A stretch of DNA of 64,000 bases from Episyrphus balteatus (GCF_945859705.1 NC_079134.1:87562973-87626972), one strand, 5' to 3'; counted from the stretch's first letter, positions 14,332 through 25,833 are shown. Notes: generated by a model not told the origin, from the sequence alone. A program made the numbers and translations.

Positions 14332-14957
14332 TAAAAAGAACGACACTGAAAACATATTAAAAACAATAAACGAATATCACACAAAATTGAATTTTACACT
14401 GGAAATTGAAAACAATAATATGATTCCCTTCCTAGACTTAAAATTAATAAAAACAAACAACAAAATAACATTTGATTGGTATTCAAAAACCTATGTCATC
14501 AGGAAGGATGATCAACTTCATGTCCTCACAATAAATGAAATATAAGATCAACACAGCTTCAAATTTTATAAACAAAGTGTTAGACATCAGCGAAAATATT
14601 TTTTACCAAGAAAACATACAAAAAATAAAATCAATACTGCAAATGAACAATTTCCCTAACCGAATCATCGGCGATTTAATAAATACAAAAATACATAAAA
14701 TACACAATATAAACAATCACCAAGCAACAAAAGTGAAACTTGGCAACCCTAGATATTTTTCACTTACATACGTCCCTCTCTTAACTGATAACATCACTCT
14801 TAATAAAACAATAGAAATTGATAGACAAAAAACTATTTTCGCTCACAAACCAAACTCTACACTCAATGCAATATTCACCAATAAAAAACCACCCATGAAG
14901 AAAACAGATCAGCATGATGGTGTAAATGACGATGAACCACAAAGAAGACACCGATAA
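14332..14957 (+). pseudogene. Penelope-like element, C-terminal part of the RT ORF
   Basis: The frame gives NDTENILKTINEYHTKLNFT and IPFLDLKLIKTNNKITFDWY, the block that follows the YVDD motif in Penelope RTs. It then shifts frame around 14535 and continues with a Lys/Asn-rich thumb-like segment ending near the KTIFAHKPNSTLNAIF block. No GIY-YIG endonuclease is recognised after it. The 240 bp after the stop are AT-rich, presumably the element's 3' region. Confidence 0.8.
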
Positions 14958-15196
14958 TACAAGTGCAATATATAGTGTTGCCATAACTTAAGCTGTGATA
15001 TTAGTTTTAATTTTTGTTTGCTTATCAGTTTTTAATGTCAAATATTTATTTCCGTTTGTTTTAAATTTATTTTAAATGTAAAAAGTTTTGTTTTTTAATT
15101 TATTTTAAATGTAAGATTTTATTTCAATTTCCAATTAAAACAATGAAAATACAATAGCCCAAATTTAAAAAAGTAAATCAAATAAAAAATAAAATG

Positions 15197-16141
15197 CAAG
15201 ACTGGGGTCGTACGTACTTGCTCTTATGGTAAAAGTTGATCTTATTTTAAAGCTTTTTATAAATAAAATGAGGCAAAATTATAATAAGATTTAATTAAAC
15301 CATTTCCCATAATGTAAAAAAGTACATAAAATCTGTTTTTATAATTAATAAAACACCGTTTTTAAAGATTTTGATAAAAAAAAACGAAGTACGCCATCTG
15401 ATTTCTTGTATGAAAAAGAATTTTGAGAAAAAAAAATTGAAAATCGTTAGAGCGGTTTTTTTAAATTTAATTTTTTATATATAGAAATTTTCTAACATAA
15501 AAATAAAATTTGTATGCCATTTTGAAAAAATAATAAATTTACTTTTAAAAACAAAATTTCGAAACATTTAAAAAACCTGTTTTCAAAAAATTGATTTTTC
15601 AAATTTTTTTTAAATTTTCTAACATTTTAATATTACGCTTAACTAAACGCTTTTGTATAAAAATTTTCGTTGAAATCGGGTTAGTCTTGAAAGAGATATT
15701 TTGAAACCAAAAAAACGGTTCTATGGCAGGTACCGTTAGTACCTAACCTTCCAAAAATATTTTTTTAAATCAAAAGTTGGGTCTTGTTTGTAAAATTATA
15801 CACAAATTTTTTTATCAAAATCGTTAGAGCCGTTTTCGAGTTATTTGGTATAACTTGAAAAATTTGTATGGGGGGTACACTTTCTAAGTGAGATATAAAA
15901 AAAAAAACAAAAAAAAAAACAACTCTCAGAATTCTATAAAAATCATTTGTACCAAATTTGAAGAAAATCTGTCCACCCGTTTAGGCTGTGGAAATGTGTA
16001 CAGATGGACGCACAGACGCACGGACGGAATTGCGAGACCCACTTTTTCGGAATTCTCCATCATCATAATGTTGGTTTTGATTAAAACCTCAATTTTTTTT
16101 TTCGGCACGAAACCAATACTTGCCCTATAGAGCAAGTAATA
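15197..16141 (+). mobile_element. DINE-like element, about 950 bp
   Basis: Begins at GGGGTCGTACGTACTTGCTC and ends at ACTTGCCCTATAGAGCAAGT. It shares order and sequence with 55490-56475 and, inverted, with 35172-36160: AAAATCGTTAGAGC blocks, GGCAGGTACCGTTAGTACC, a CCGTTTAGGCTGTGG core, degenerate GACGCACAGACGCACGGACGG in place of the GTCT array, and CATTCTCCATCATCATAATG near the 3' end. Non-coding. It lies in the 3' region of the Penelope-like element. Confidence 0.65.
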
Positions 16142-16198
16142 ATTGTAACACAGTATAGGGATTAATTAATTATTGATTTTAAGAAACTAATAAAGAAA

Positions 16199-16245
16199 AT
16201 CCCCTGATGAAGCCGGAGAAAAGCCGGAGAAACATTGGGAAAATA
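16199..16245 (+). ncRNA. Hammerhead-ribozyme-like motif
   Basis: CTGATGA at 16204-16210 is followed by CCGG (16213-16216), a short loop, CCGG again (16224-16227), which can pair as stem II, and then GAAAC (16229-16233), with CCC and GGG runs on the outer sides. CTGATGA, stem II, GAAA is the hammerhead core, and Penelope-like elements are known to carry such motifs near their termini. I do not see a convincing stem III or cleavage triplet, so it may be a decayed or divergent copy. Confidence 0.4.
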
Positions 16246-16765
16246 ATGAATTAGTTTTTATTAATTGCATTAATTCTCTGAAAGATCATTAAGCCCGAAA
16301 ACTTAATTTTTATCAAAATTTGTTCGTTTTGCATTTCGAATCGAACAGTTCCGAAGAGTTCTAAGAATAACTAAACAAAAACGTTGTGTGATTCGTTTGC
16401 TGTTGTTTAGCCTTAAGTCTTCACCAATTAAGACCATCCTGTCCTTAAAATACAGCTCTTCATTCAGGATTATTTTACAAGTTAAAATAAAAATCGTTTT
16501 ATTTAATAACACCGGTAACTTTCGAATAAATTGTCTTCCTTACGTCAGGCAAACAAATCGCAAGGTTTTGCAAAAAAATATTGCATTTGAAAATACAATT
16601 TTTTTTTTAAATATTGTTTTAAAATTGTACGCGAATTTTTTTTTTTTTTTTTTGTTTTCTTTTAAGACGAGGGGTTACAGGAATCAAATACCTCTGTCAA
16701 AATAGTAGAGACAAAAAATACTTTTGGCGTAACAGAAAATATTGAACAAAATTATGCTAGTTCTG

Positions 16766-16869
16766 GGGTCGAACTACTGCATACGTTCGTTAACGTTTTG
16801 ACTATCAGAAAAAAATGATGAAACATAAAGCGTCAATACGTTAACGAACATGTGCCGTAGTTCGACCGC
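16766..16869. repeat. 104-bp inverted-repeat element
   Basis: GGGTCGAACTACTGCATACG followed by TTCGTTAACG is complemented by CGTTAACGAACATGTG and CGTAGTTCGACCGC at the right. It is a short MITE-like hairpin. The surrounding 16250-17180 shows AT-rich sequence and nothing else recognised. Confidence 0.6.
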
Positions 16870-17182
16870 AGATATTTTTTCGAAATTTCAAAGGGCAGTA
16901 CTAATTAATCAAATGCTTAAGATCACTTACTAAGGTTTTTTAATATTTGGCTCTGAATATAAAATATAAAACATATTCAGTTATATTTATAAGAATTTCT
17001 TAAATTAAATTTCCGAAGGTTATTTTGAGTGACCTAAGCTTGCTCAAATATTTAATTTGCCTTTAGTTGCTTATATTCTTATCTATCCTCGGTTTAGTTA
17101 AAATTAAAAAAATATTTGGATTTTAAATCCATGCAAAACTCTACAACATAGCTTAATTTGTGCCCTATCAATGCCTTATATT

Positions 17183-17630
17183 AGGGCTGTTCGTTGTTTT
17201 CCCGCTCCAGGGCACTCTGAGTCATGTCAATCAACTGTCACAAAAATCAGAGTTTCTCGGGTTTTATTTTACATCGAACATCTCAGAGCTTTACTTTCAT
17301 CAGGTGATTTTTGTTTTGACATTTTTTTCTTTATTTAGATTCTTATTTCATGAATTTTGTGGAAAATCAAAAATACAAATTTTGTATCCACAAACGACAA
17401 ATCACTTTTCGCACTCCAAACAATTTTTTTTTTAAATGACAACAGCTGTTTTGATTTTGATAACTCTGAATTCCGCGCTCTGACAAAATACCCAGAGTTA
17501 TTCAGGGTGCTTTCAGAGTGAACATCGAACACAGAGGAAATAACTCTGGTTGAAAAAGGAGCTACAAAAACTGCTTGACAACGGATTCAGAGCGACCCAG
17601 AGTGCCCTAGAGCTCACAACGAACAAACCT
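17183..17630. mobile_element. 448-bp MITE
   Basis: Left end AGGGCTGTTCGTTGT with CAGGGCACTCTGAGTC just inside; right end ACAACGAACAAACCT preceded by the complementary GACCCAGAGTGCCCT. The interior repeats CAGAGTT and ACTCTG words in both orientations. No clear target duplication and no coding sequence. Confidence 0.65.
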
Positions 17631-18429
17631 TTTATCGAACGAATCAAAATAATCCTAATCCAGCATAGTGTTCGCTAAAAATATGACCACATCGCCAGAT
17701 ATGGGAAAATAGTTGGTTTGAATACCAAAAAAATGTTTCACTTTTCATTTTCGTTCATGTTCTAAAACTTCGATATTTTGAAAATCACCTTACTCAAAAG
17801 AATTAAGTAGGACATAATTTCTTGTTTGTTTTGAGTGCCCCTTCAAGCAAGAAAACTGAGTTCAGAAAAGACACTCCGACCTTCGACCGGGAAAAACGGG
17901 TTTGCACTCACACACTTGCAACTTCTTGTGTATGAACACAAAGTCGAAGGAGAAATCGTGGTGAAAAAAAACAATACATATAAAATCGGCTCCACGGTTA
18001 TTATAATTTCCATACTAATTTGAGCCGCCGTGGGACCCGTTTCGTAGTCGAGGTCGGACTCAGGCGGAGTGGATTCGGACCGAGGTCGGATTCGTTTGCT
18101 TGAAGGGTCTTGGCCTGTATACGTCGTTGTAACAGGCCGCCTCCACAGGAGATATTTTTCTCTAACTCAATGTCTAACATCTACAACATAACAATTTTCA
18201 TTTTCTTGGCTAAGCAAATTATATTCGGACAATTTATTTCATATGCCTCATCCTCGCTAGAGGATGATGTATGATTTTTTGCGGATAAATTTACTTTTAT
18301 ATGCCGTCAATTTTGTATGAATATATTTTTTTTTTTAATTTTTTCAATTTTTACATGATGTATGTACCTATTGCTTTTTTTTTCTCATTCTAAAAAATAA
18401 ACAAACTTTATTTTTGAAAAATCAATTAC

Positions 18430-19348
18430 ACTCCTGCTCAAATTTAACGCACATCATATTTATTTTACAAAAAAGTCCTACTATTACTTTATCTCACAGT
18501 ATCGTGGTTATTTTCTCAAATAAGACAGGAGTTAGCTTAAATTGAAGGTATGAAATAAAATGTTTGTGTGGAAGATTTGGAGAGGTATGCTGAAGTCTAT
18601 CTGTCAACCCGCGAACCTTTTAGAGATGAGTCATAAATTTTCATGGGGTAAACTCTGCCTCACAACACCTACGGAGTTAGTGAAATCTCCAAGACCTAAT
18701 TTAAGTCCCCAAAGATACTTGGCTGATATTCTCGAACAGCATGCGGTTCCAATCACCCCTAGATTTGGTCCACAAATCAGTCTGATGCACGATAATGCAT
18801 GCTAGAGTGGTTTGAGAATATCTTCATGATTAAAATGTGCCACCTTTGAATTGACCACACAGATATCCGGATGTAAATTCAATAGAACATGTCTAGGAAA
18901 TGTTGAAAAAAATGCATTTGCGGCCGAAAGCCACCTCCAAGCATTCTTCATTAACAGAAAACTGCAGTGAAAGAAAAGTTACAACAAAACCTTCAAAACT
19001 TAATTCGTGGAATGAATAGACGACTCCAAATTACCATATGCGCTAGAGGAGACAATGCCAAGTATTGAAAAAAATTATTGGAAAGAACTGTCACGCGTTT
19101 CCATTTTTTTAAATTTTTTTTCTTAAAAAAACAAAAATTATTTTAATATCAGTTTTCAGACCTTGAATTGCTAAATTTGGTTTATCTTTTTTTTGGTTAA
19201 TAATACTGTTGCAATTTAGCATTTTTCTGACTTGCTAAACAATAAGCAAACACAAAAAAATACAACAAATAATTTTAAAGCCATTTCAAACAAGATGCAG
19301 GGGTATAACTAAAGAAAAAAAAAGTGTGCGTTAATTTTGAGCAGGAGT
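18430..19348 (+). mobile_element. Tc1/mariner-family transposon, decayed
   Basis: Terminal inverted repeats ACTCCTGCTCAAATTTAACG followed by CACA, and the complementary end GCGTTAATTTTGAGCAGGAGT at 19328-19348. Size (0.9 kb) and coding remnant fit a shortened Tc1-like element. The TA duplication is not clean. It lies between the arms of the 17838-19945 element. Confidence 0.75.
18560..19078 (+). pseudogene. Tc1-like transposase remnant
   Basis: The frame at 18560-18805 contains LSPQRYLADILEQHAVPI and ISLMHDNAC, matching the Tc1 block before and at the second catalytic Asp of the DDE domain. Further on, in other frames, are the remains of the PDLNPIEHVW block (about 18860-18900) and a NLIRGMNRRLQ...CARGGNTKY-like C-terminus (about 19000-19065). 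Stops and shifts between them show it is inactive. The N-terminal DNA-binding half is absent. Confidence 0.75.
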
Positions 19349-20183
19349 TTATAATACCTGTTTAATTAATTACGGCCTTTAAGGCCACCTCCAAAGGAGA
19401 TAATTTTTGTCATGTTGACGTGTCTTAACAAGAAATACCTTGTGGAGGCTCGCCATTTCTTGTTATGATTCAATGTGATTTTGTCTGAACACGATTGTCT
19501 AACATCGAATTTGACAGATGTGTGTTTTTCCTTTTGGAAGTATAGTTTTCTCATTATTTTTTGTCCTTTCATGTGCAAGGTTCTCTCCGTAGCAGCGGAC
19601 GACAAAATATATTTGTTTGTTTTGCGAATGTTTGCATGTTTTATGTTGAATTAGATATCATGAAATGGTAGGTATCTCTATACTTTTTGAATTTATTTTT
19701 ATATTTTGAATTAATTAAACAGGTATTATAATTGATTTTCAAAAATAGAGTTTGTTTATTTTTTAGAATGAGAATAAAAAAAAAATTATAATGACCGCGG
19801 AGCCGATTTTATATGTATTGGGTTTTTCACCACGCTTTCTCCTTCGACTTTGTGTTCATACACAAAAAGTTGCAAGTGTGTGAGTGCAACCCCGTTCTTC
19901 TCGGTCGGAGTGTCTTTTCTGAACTCCGTTTTCTTGCTTGAAGGGTAAGCAATAAGCAGTCAAACACTTTTTTCATGTGAGCCACTAACCACCGGGTGAC
20001 TGAAAAGTATCATGGCGATACGTAGAACGATGAATGAACGATCGTGATTGGTTCATTTGAAGTGTAAATTTCGCTGGGTACCCCGTCTTACCCACTACCC
20101 TGTCTTACCTCCATCTCCCCTATTATTTATATCTATTATGTTGAACAAAAATTCGTTTATATTTAATCTTGTTTTTTTTTTAG

Positions 20184-20452
20184 GTCTTAGACAGAGCGAT
20201 GTATCACTTTGAGAACTGTTACAACATTCCCAACGTTAAGGTCTCAGGCTGGGTTTGTAAAACAAACTTACCATCGAACACAGCTTTTAGAGGCTTTGGT
20301 GGTCCACAGGGTATGTTTGCAGGAGAGCATATTATTCGAGATGTAGCAAGGGTCACTGGCAGAGATTACACTGAAGTAATGGCATTGAATTTTTATAAAA
20401 ATGGTGACAGGACATTTTACAAGCAAAAATTGGAACTCTGTCCAATTAACAG
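20184..20452 (+). CDS. Xanthine dehydrogenase, internal exon A
   Basis: Xanthine dehydrogenase oxidises hypoxanthine to xanthine and urate with a molybdopterin, two 2Fe-2S clusters and FAD. This exon encodes 89 residues of the molybdenum domain: VLDRAMYHFENCYNIPNV, SNTAFRGFGGPQGMFAGEHI and the segment TFYKQKLE. The Arg of FRGFGGPQ corresponds to a substrate-binding Arg of the mammalian enzyme. Bounds come from a polypyrimidine-AG acceptor (intron ends 20183) and a GTAAGG donor at 20453; the last codon (Arg) is split 2+1. Sequence closely resembles fly rosy. The preceding exons (iron-sulfur and FAD domains) are not found upstream in this window. Aldehyde oxidase is less likely because of the downstream VPTKYGIAFG and EIGQGLHTKM blocks. 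Confidence 0.9.
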
Positions 20453-20529
20453 GTAAGGAAAGTGTGTTTAGTGAGGTCAACAGAAGTGTATTATCCATAT
20501 ATGTTTTGCACGCAGATAATGACGAATTA

Positions 20530-21537
20530 CACTGGTCTGCAAGTAAATCCTCCTTTTAATAAAACTATACTTTTCTAAAGAATTTTTGTATGCTGATTCC
20601 GAATCTGAAGTTAGAATTAGCCTAGCACGTCACGTTTATTAGATATTCCCGTTAGAAAATCTCTTAATTTAAATAAGTTAAGTGGGTTTGGCATATCTTA
20701 GCATAAAGAAACTGATCTCTAAAAATTCATATATCTTTCTGCCAAGAACAAAAGTATACTTTTCTAATGGATTTTAGTGTGTTGATTTTGAATCCGAACT
20801 CAAAAATTTTCGGTCAGCTCTGGTTTTTGGGATATAGTGAGATTTAAAAAAAAGAATTGATTTAATGCGAATATCTCAAAATCCTGACGTGATAAAGTTT
20901 TTGACTTCGGATTCTAACTCAGCACATCAAAAACTATAAAAAAAGTATACTTTTGTTTCTAGGAGAAACAAATCTGAAGCTTTAGAAGGCAGTTTATCGA
21001 ATGCTTTTTTACAAATAAGATATTTCTAAATAGAAAAATAGTATATAAAATTAAAAAACACGCAAAAATTTTGTTTTATGTATTTTATTATGTGTTTCTT
21101 TACATACTGACTTTTTAAAAAATATAATGGGCGTTGATATTTTACATTTTCCTTAATTAAGGTGTTTTTTTCATGTGGGATTTACTAAAAACTGCAGGAT
21201 TTTGATATTTTTGCTGTTTTTGTCAATTAGTATCTTAATGTGTTTAAACTTTTCTTAATAAATGCAAATTTGGTGTCGTATGACAGATCATGTTATGTGA
21301 AATAAGTCCTCCAAATTTGAGCTTAATATGAATAATAGTTTTATTTTTGTACAAGGTCAGCCGAATCTAAAAGGGTTATTTTCTACAATCTGCTCATATT
21401 TAAAAAAAATCATTTAAAAAAAAAATGGTACGTGCTAGAATTTTCTGAAACCAGATTTAGATTCAGGAAAGTCAAATCTTTCATAATTTCAAAAAATTAT
21501 TTGAAGGAGAAAAAAATATAAATTTTGGAGACCAGTG
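20530..21537. mobile_element. Harbinger-like MITE inside the xanthine dehydrogenase intron
   Basis: Starts CACTGGTCTGCAAG, ends GGAGACCAGTG, and is flanked by TTA at 20527-20529 and 21538-21540. The interior has the family words ATACTTTTCTAA and AATCCGAA seen at 38340, 59943 and 61239. The intron (20453-21623, 1171 bp) would be about 160 bp without it. A 3-bp TWA-type duplication fits PIF/Harbinger. Confidence 0.75.
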
Positions 21538-21623
21538 TTATTAATAAATTTTCTTTTGACAATATCACATTGTTTTATGTGTATCTAATATATTTTCTAA
21601 TAAATATTTTCTTTCTATTAAAG

Positions 21624-22497
21624 ATGTTTTAAGGAATGTCTTGCTCAATCAAACTTCTTCAAAAAACGAGAAGAAATCAAAATTTTTAACAAACAACATC
21701 GGTGGCGTAAACGAGGTATCGCCATAGTGCCTACAAAATATGGTATTGCATTCGGAGTTCCACATTTAAATCAAGCTGGTGCACTGATCAACATCTACTT
21801 AGATGGTTCTGTTCTCATTTCTCATGGTGGAATCGAAATAGGTCAAGGCTTACATACAAAAATGATACAAGTTGCTTCCAGAGCTTTAGGAGTCCCATCT
21901 GAACTTATTCACATATCTGAATCGTCTACAGATAAAGTGCCAAATACTTCACCCACAGCAGCTAGTTGTGGGTCAGATTTAAATGGAATGGCTGTTTTAG
22001 AAGCATGTGAAAAAATTAACGCTCGTCTCAAATATTATAAGGATCAATTCCCAGAATTAACTTGGAAAGAATGGATTAATAAAGCATATTTCGATCGTGT
22101 TGGGCTTTCGGCAACAGGTTTTTACAAAACTCCTGGACTTGGAGTTGACCCAGTGACGGGGGAAACCAAAATATTTAACTACTTTACTAATGGTGTAGGT
22201 GTATCTATTGTCGAAATAGACTGTTTAACTGGTGATCATTTGGTTATACAAACCGACATTGTAATGGACATAGGATCCAGTATAAATCCAGCTATCGATA
22301 TTGGGCAAATTGAAGGAGCGTTTATACAAGGCTATGGGCTTTTTACCATGGAAGAGCTTATTTATTCCCCAAATGGAATGCTATTCTCAAGGGGGCCTGG
22401 AATGTATAAATTACCTGGATTTGGTGATATTCCAGGAGAAATGAACGTTAGTTTGTTAACAGGTGCTCCAAATCCAAGAGCTGTTTACTCCTCAAAA
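21624..22497 (+). CDS. Xanthine dehydrogenase, internal exon B
   Basis: Encodes about 291 residues of the molybdenum domain, in frame with exon A: FKECLAQSNFFKKREE, WRKRGIAIVPTKYGIAFG, NIYLDGSVLISHGGIEIGQG, TDKVPNTSPTAASCGSDLNG, WINKAYFDRVGLSATGFY, TDIVMDIGSSINPAIDIGQI and PRAVYSSK. The acceptor is the AG at 21622-21623 and the donor GTGAGT follows Lys at 22497. No internal stop. The next residues in the family are the AVGEPP motif with the catalytic Glu; I could not find it in the remaining 41 kb, so the next intron is either very long or the gene is broken. The short read-through after 22497 is intronic. Confidence 0.9.
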
Positions 22498-22969
22498 GTG
22501 AGTTTAAATTTCTCAAAGACATCATTGTTGATTATGATTAGGTATAATTTTTTTTTTGTATTCTTATAAAGTTTCATATTTAAATTTTTTTTTGAAATTC
22601 TTAAAAGAATTAGACCGAGAGCCGGCAGCATATTTTGGCAGTTTTGATATAACCGAAATTCGAGTGTGCACATATCTAGATATGCACCACAGTATGTCAA
22701 AGGAAAAAGTCTGGCAGTGATCTTTTTCAGCTTTCCCTTGCCAGACGCATCCAAAGTGCAGCAAAAAATCAACTTTTGGCGTTTTGGTATAACCGAATAA
22801 ATGATACACCAAAAAATCATAAAAAATCCCCTGATTTCGAAACTGGGTACCGCAAGTTTCTTTTTCAGCTTTCCCCCCGCCAGACCGCCTTAAAGCATTT
22901 TAAGTGCATTTTTCTAATAAAAAACAATTTAGGAACTATTTGGAAAGTAATAATTTAATAATGAAACAA
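22498..22969. other. Intron or downstream sequence with TIR-like halves
   Basis: AT-rich at first. From about 22610 to 22900 there are two similar halves, each with TTTTTCAGCTTTCCC near a CCAGAC word and a TTTTGGTATAACCGAA or TTTTGATATAACCGAAA word. These look like a small decayed repeat. No exon signal is recognised. Confidence 0.4.
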
Positions 22970-23572
22970 TAGTCGGGTTTTCGAAATGGTTATTCGTGTG
23001 AAACTGCTTTGAATTTTGTGATAGAGGGTTGGAAGAATGAAATGGACAGCAAAAATTTTGTCATTGCCGTTTTCTTGGATTTCAAGAGAGCTTTTGAGAC
23101 TGTAGACCGCGGGATACTTCTTAAAAAGCTCTCCAAATATGGAATCAACACAACGTACCTTAGTAAACAATAATGTATCTAGTGCGAATGAAGTTAAAAC
23201 AGGTGTGCCTCAGGGTTCGGTGATGGGAGTTTTACTGTTCTTTTTATACATAAATGATATAAATTTGGCTGTTAAAAATTGTAGATTGTGTATGTTTGCG
23301 GATGATACCCTTCTTTTTATTTCGGGAAAATGTATGAGAGAATGTACTGAAAAAATCAATATGGACTTACAATTCATAAGTGAATGGCTAGTTATTAATA
23401 AATTAAAGCTTAATATAAAGAAAACCAAGTATATGTGTATAAATAGTATGGAACAGAATGTTGTGCAAATAAATGGAGAGAATATTGAACGTGTGAATGA
23501 GTTTAAGTATTTAGGAGTAGTTATTGATGATAAAATTTCTGTCTGTTCTTTCCAAGAAAAATTCAATTTTAT
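22970..23572 (+). pseudogene. Non-LTR retrotransposon reverse transcriptase fragment
   Basis: RT motifs in order: SGFRNGYSCETAL, VIAVFLDFKRAFETVDRGIL (first catalytic Asp), a stop with a frame change near 23170, then VKTGVPQGSVMGVLLF, LCMFADDTLLF (Asp pair) and VNEFKYLGVVIDDKI. The frame ends at 23576. It lacks endonuclease and C-terminal regions and any poly(A) tail, so it is truncated on both sides. Motif style is CR1/jockey-like; the exact clade is uncertain. Confidence 0.8.
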
Positions 23573-23772
23573 GTGAGATTCCATTTCCCACAAAAGATCA
23601 ATTATTTTAATCTTAGATCAAAAAATACTGGGAAATACTGGTATCTCATATTCTTTTTGCCAAAAGAGATCGTTTTCATCCAGATTTAAAGCTAAAGGCC
23701 CAACTTTAATAGGCGGACGGGAACGGAAGCTACTGTCAAAACCGAACGAAACGATTCTTTTCTACTGTCAAA

Positions 23773-24479
23773 CCCCGCGTTCAACGCAGGCCACCTGAAC
23801 TTACGATCTGAATTTTCAGAGGCTCTGATTGGTCAGATGTCATAAAAAGTTAAGTGGCATTTAGTTACGCTTTTTGACATTTAGTTACGATTTTCAGGTG
23901 GAATATTTTATCTGAAAATTCAGGTGGGTGTGTTTGTGTGGGTGAAGTTGGTAAACGTACCAAATGTGCTACACACCAAAATTGAACTTTGTGATTTTAA
24001 TACAAGTTATAAATGGATTTGTTTATATTTCTTTTGTGTTTGCAAATTTGTTGCGGTGTTATTGTTATTTGTTGATCTGATATTACAATGCATATGTAAT
24101 AAACATATTTTTGTATTATTCCTTCGCATGTTTATGTGCAGAAATGGAATAATGAAAATAAATGAGGAAATAAAAAAACTTAATGAAGTTGGGGACCAAA
24201 GCAAAATTAAACATACATAAGTGGATACCAGAAAATAATTAATACATATTTTTTACAAATACTGAAGTGATCTCACTGACAATATTAATAAATAACTCTT
24301 TATTTACAATCACTTGAACTATTTTTATTATCCTTAAAAATAAATGTTCATTTTTAAATTCAATCCAAGTAAAGAAAATAAGTAGATTCTTTGTTAATGT
24401 CACCTGAAATTCAGATGATTTTTTGCGTTCAACGTCCAAAAAATCTGAGCTTAAGTTCAGATGGTGCGTTGAACCCGCC
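23773..24479. mobile_element. 0.7-kb MITE, GTTCAACGCA ends
   Basis: Left end GCGTTCAACGCAGGCCACCT with GAACTTACG just inside; right end the complement, AGGTGCGTTGAACCCGC-like, with CTTAAGTTCAGATG. Inner GAAATTCAGGTG-like words are also inverted. No transposase; the two overlapping short frames inside (23924-24220) show no domain. Confidence 0.6.
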
Positions 24480-24983
24480 AATTGCATCCGCTTACCCATA
24501 ATTGTTTTGAGAGAACGGAAGCATTATTTGTCAAGTCGTTTTTTGTTTGGACAATTTATGTTTCATTTTCTTTTTCAAACTTAAATATTGTATTTTAAAA
24601 TGTATAAAAAATGTATATAAAATAAATCATTTTTTATAATTTCAATTTCATATACCTACGTATAGACCAATTAGATATGGATATAATAGGTCAATGTCTA
24701 ACAGCCGTTTTTTATTATCTCACTTGATCCATATAGATCATTAATTAACACGTATTGCAACTAGGTACATGAGATTTTGCTTTTCATCAGGATCACGAAT
24801 CGTGATCTTGCTGTTCATTACACAGAGTCTCCACTGAGCATACAGCTGCCCAACAACACAACCGCAATCCAATCCACAAACAGAACAATTTTTTTCGCTA
24901 GGCAAATTATGTCATGTCGTCTCATTTTATCTTTCGTGTACATGTAAGGTTTTCTCTTGAATGTAGAGGTAAAATGACTCGTA

Positions 24984-25833
24984 TTACTTCTACATTCAAG
25001 AAAAAACCTTACACGTACACTGCCGTGCTAAGCAAAAAGGGCGCATATCCATTTTTGTAGTTTTGAGATAAATGCATTTTACTGACAGGGGAAAAGGTTG
25101 AGAATTGTAAGTGCGCTCAATTTAAAAAATGATTTTAAGCAACTTGTAGTATGAAAATTATAATTTTTAGTTTGCACAATAATTTTATATTGTTCAAGCT
25201 TCCCGAATGCGTATCTAATTTTTTTTTTTAATTTTTAGAGTTAGTAATAAATGCTTTTTTCTATTGAGGAATACAGCGGAGTAATATCGTTGTGCTCATC
25301 TTCATTGACTATTTTGAGCCACTTGGAATTGGAAATGCGCTGTTTTTAGTTTACATATAAATGAGGCATTGTTTCAGGATTTCAAATATGCCTTTAACTC
25401 AATTTTGGATTTTTGGCTCATGCGCCCTTTTTGCTTAGTACGGCAGTACACGAAACATCAGAATCATGCCCATGATTTGAACAACGCTCATGTCATGTTC
25501 AAAAAACGAGATTCTTCGACAAGATGTCGGTGTGGGCATGGATTTTTCTGCCTCTATTGGATTTTTTCGAGACATGTTCATGAACAGGGCATCGTTCATG
25601 CCCAGTGGAGACTCTGTGTTAGGATCACAAATCGTGATCTTACTTTTATCACACGATGCCCGGTTCATGAACATGTCTTGAAAAAATTCAATGGAGGCAG
25701 AAAAATCCATGCCCACACACACATCTTGTCGAAGAATCTCGTTTTTTGAACATGACATGAGCGTTGTTCAAATCATGGGCATGATTCTGAAGTTTCGTGT
25801 ACGTGTAAGGTTTTTTCTTGAATGTAGAAGTAA
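24984..25833. mobile_element. Foldback element with about 180-bp arms
   Basis: The left arm (24984-25019 plus 25447-25594) and right arm (25654-25833) are inverted copies, including CATGCCCATGATTTGAACAA, TTCTTCGACAAGATGT and GACATGTTCATGAAC. The 59-bp loop holds GGATCACAAATCGTGATC, itself a palindrome, and GGAGACTCTGTG. A further partial copy in inverted order lies just left (24785-24983). A 427-bp TIR transposon interrupts the left arm. Frames through the arms are not genes. Confidence 0.75.
25020..25446. mobile_element. 427-bp TIR element in the foldback arm
   Basis: Terminal inverted repeats of 27 bp, CTGCCGTGCTAAGCAAAAAG continuing GGCGCAT, one mismatch, flanked by TACA at 25016-25019 and 25447-25450. 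Removing it with one TACA restores continuity of the foldback arm against its partner arm, which confirms the boundaries. No coding sequence. Confidence 0.8.

Larger units (their letters stand above)
17838..19945. mobile_element. Long-TIR element, CCCTTCAAGCAAGAAAAC ends
   Basis: Termini of about 170 bp are inverted copies beginning CCCTTCAAGCAAGAAAAC and including CACTCACACACTTGCAACTT and TGTATGAACACAAAGTCGAA. Inner matching arms (about 18375-18430 and 19730-19790) show the original arms were longer and that the left one was split by about 360 bp of other sequence. A third copy of the terminus lies at 62229-62350. A dead Tc1 element fills the middle. No transposase of its own is visible. Confidence 0.7.

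Noticed and set aside
17160..17435. 91-residue frame with hydrophobic start
   Set aside because: Lies inside a MITE, AT-rich and without a domain.
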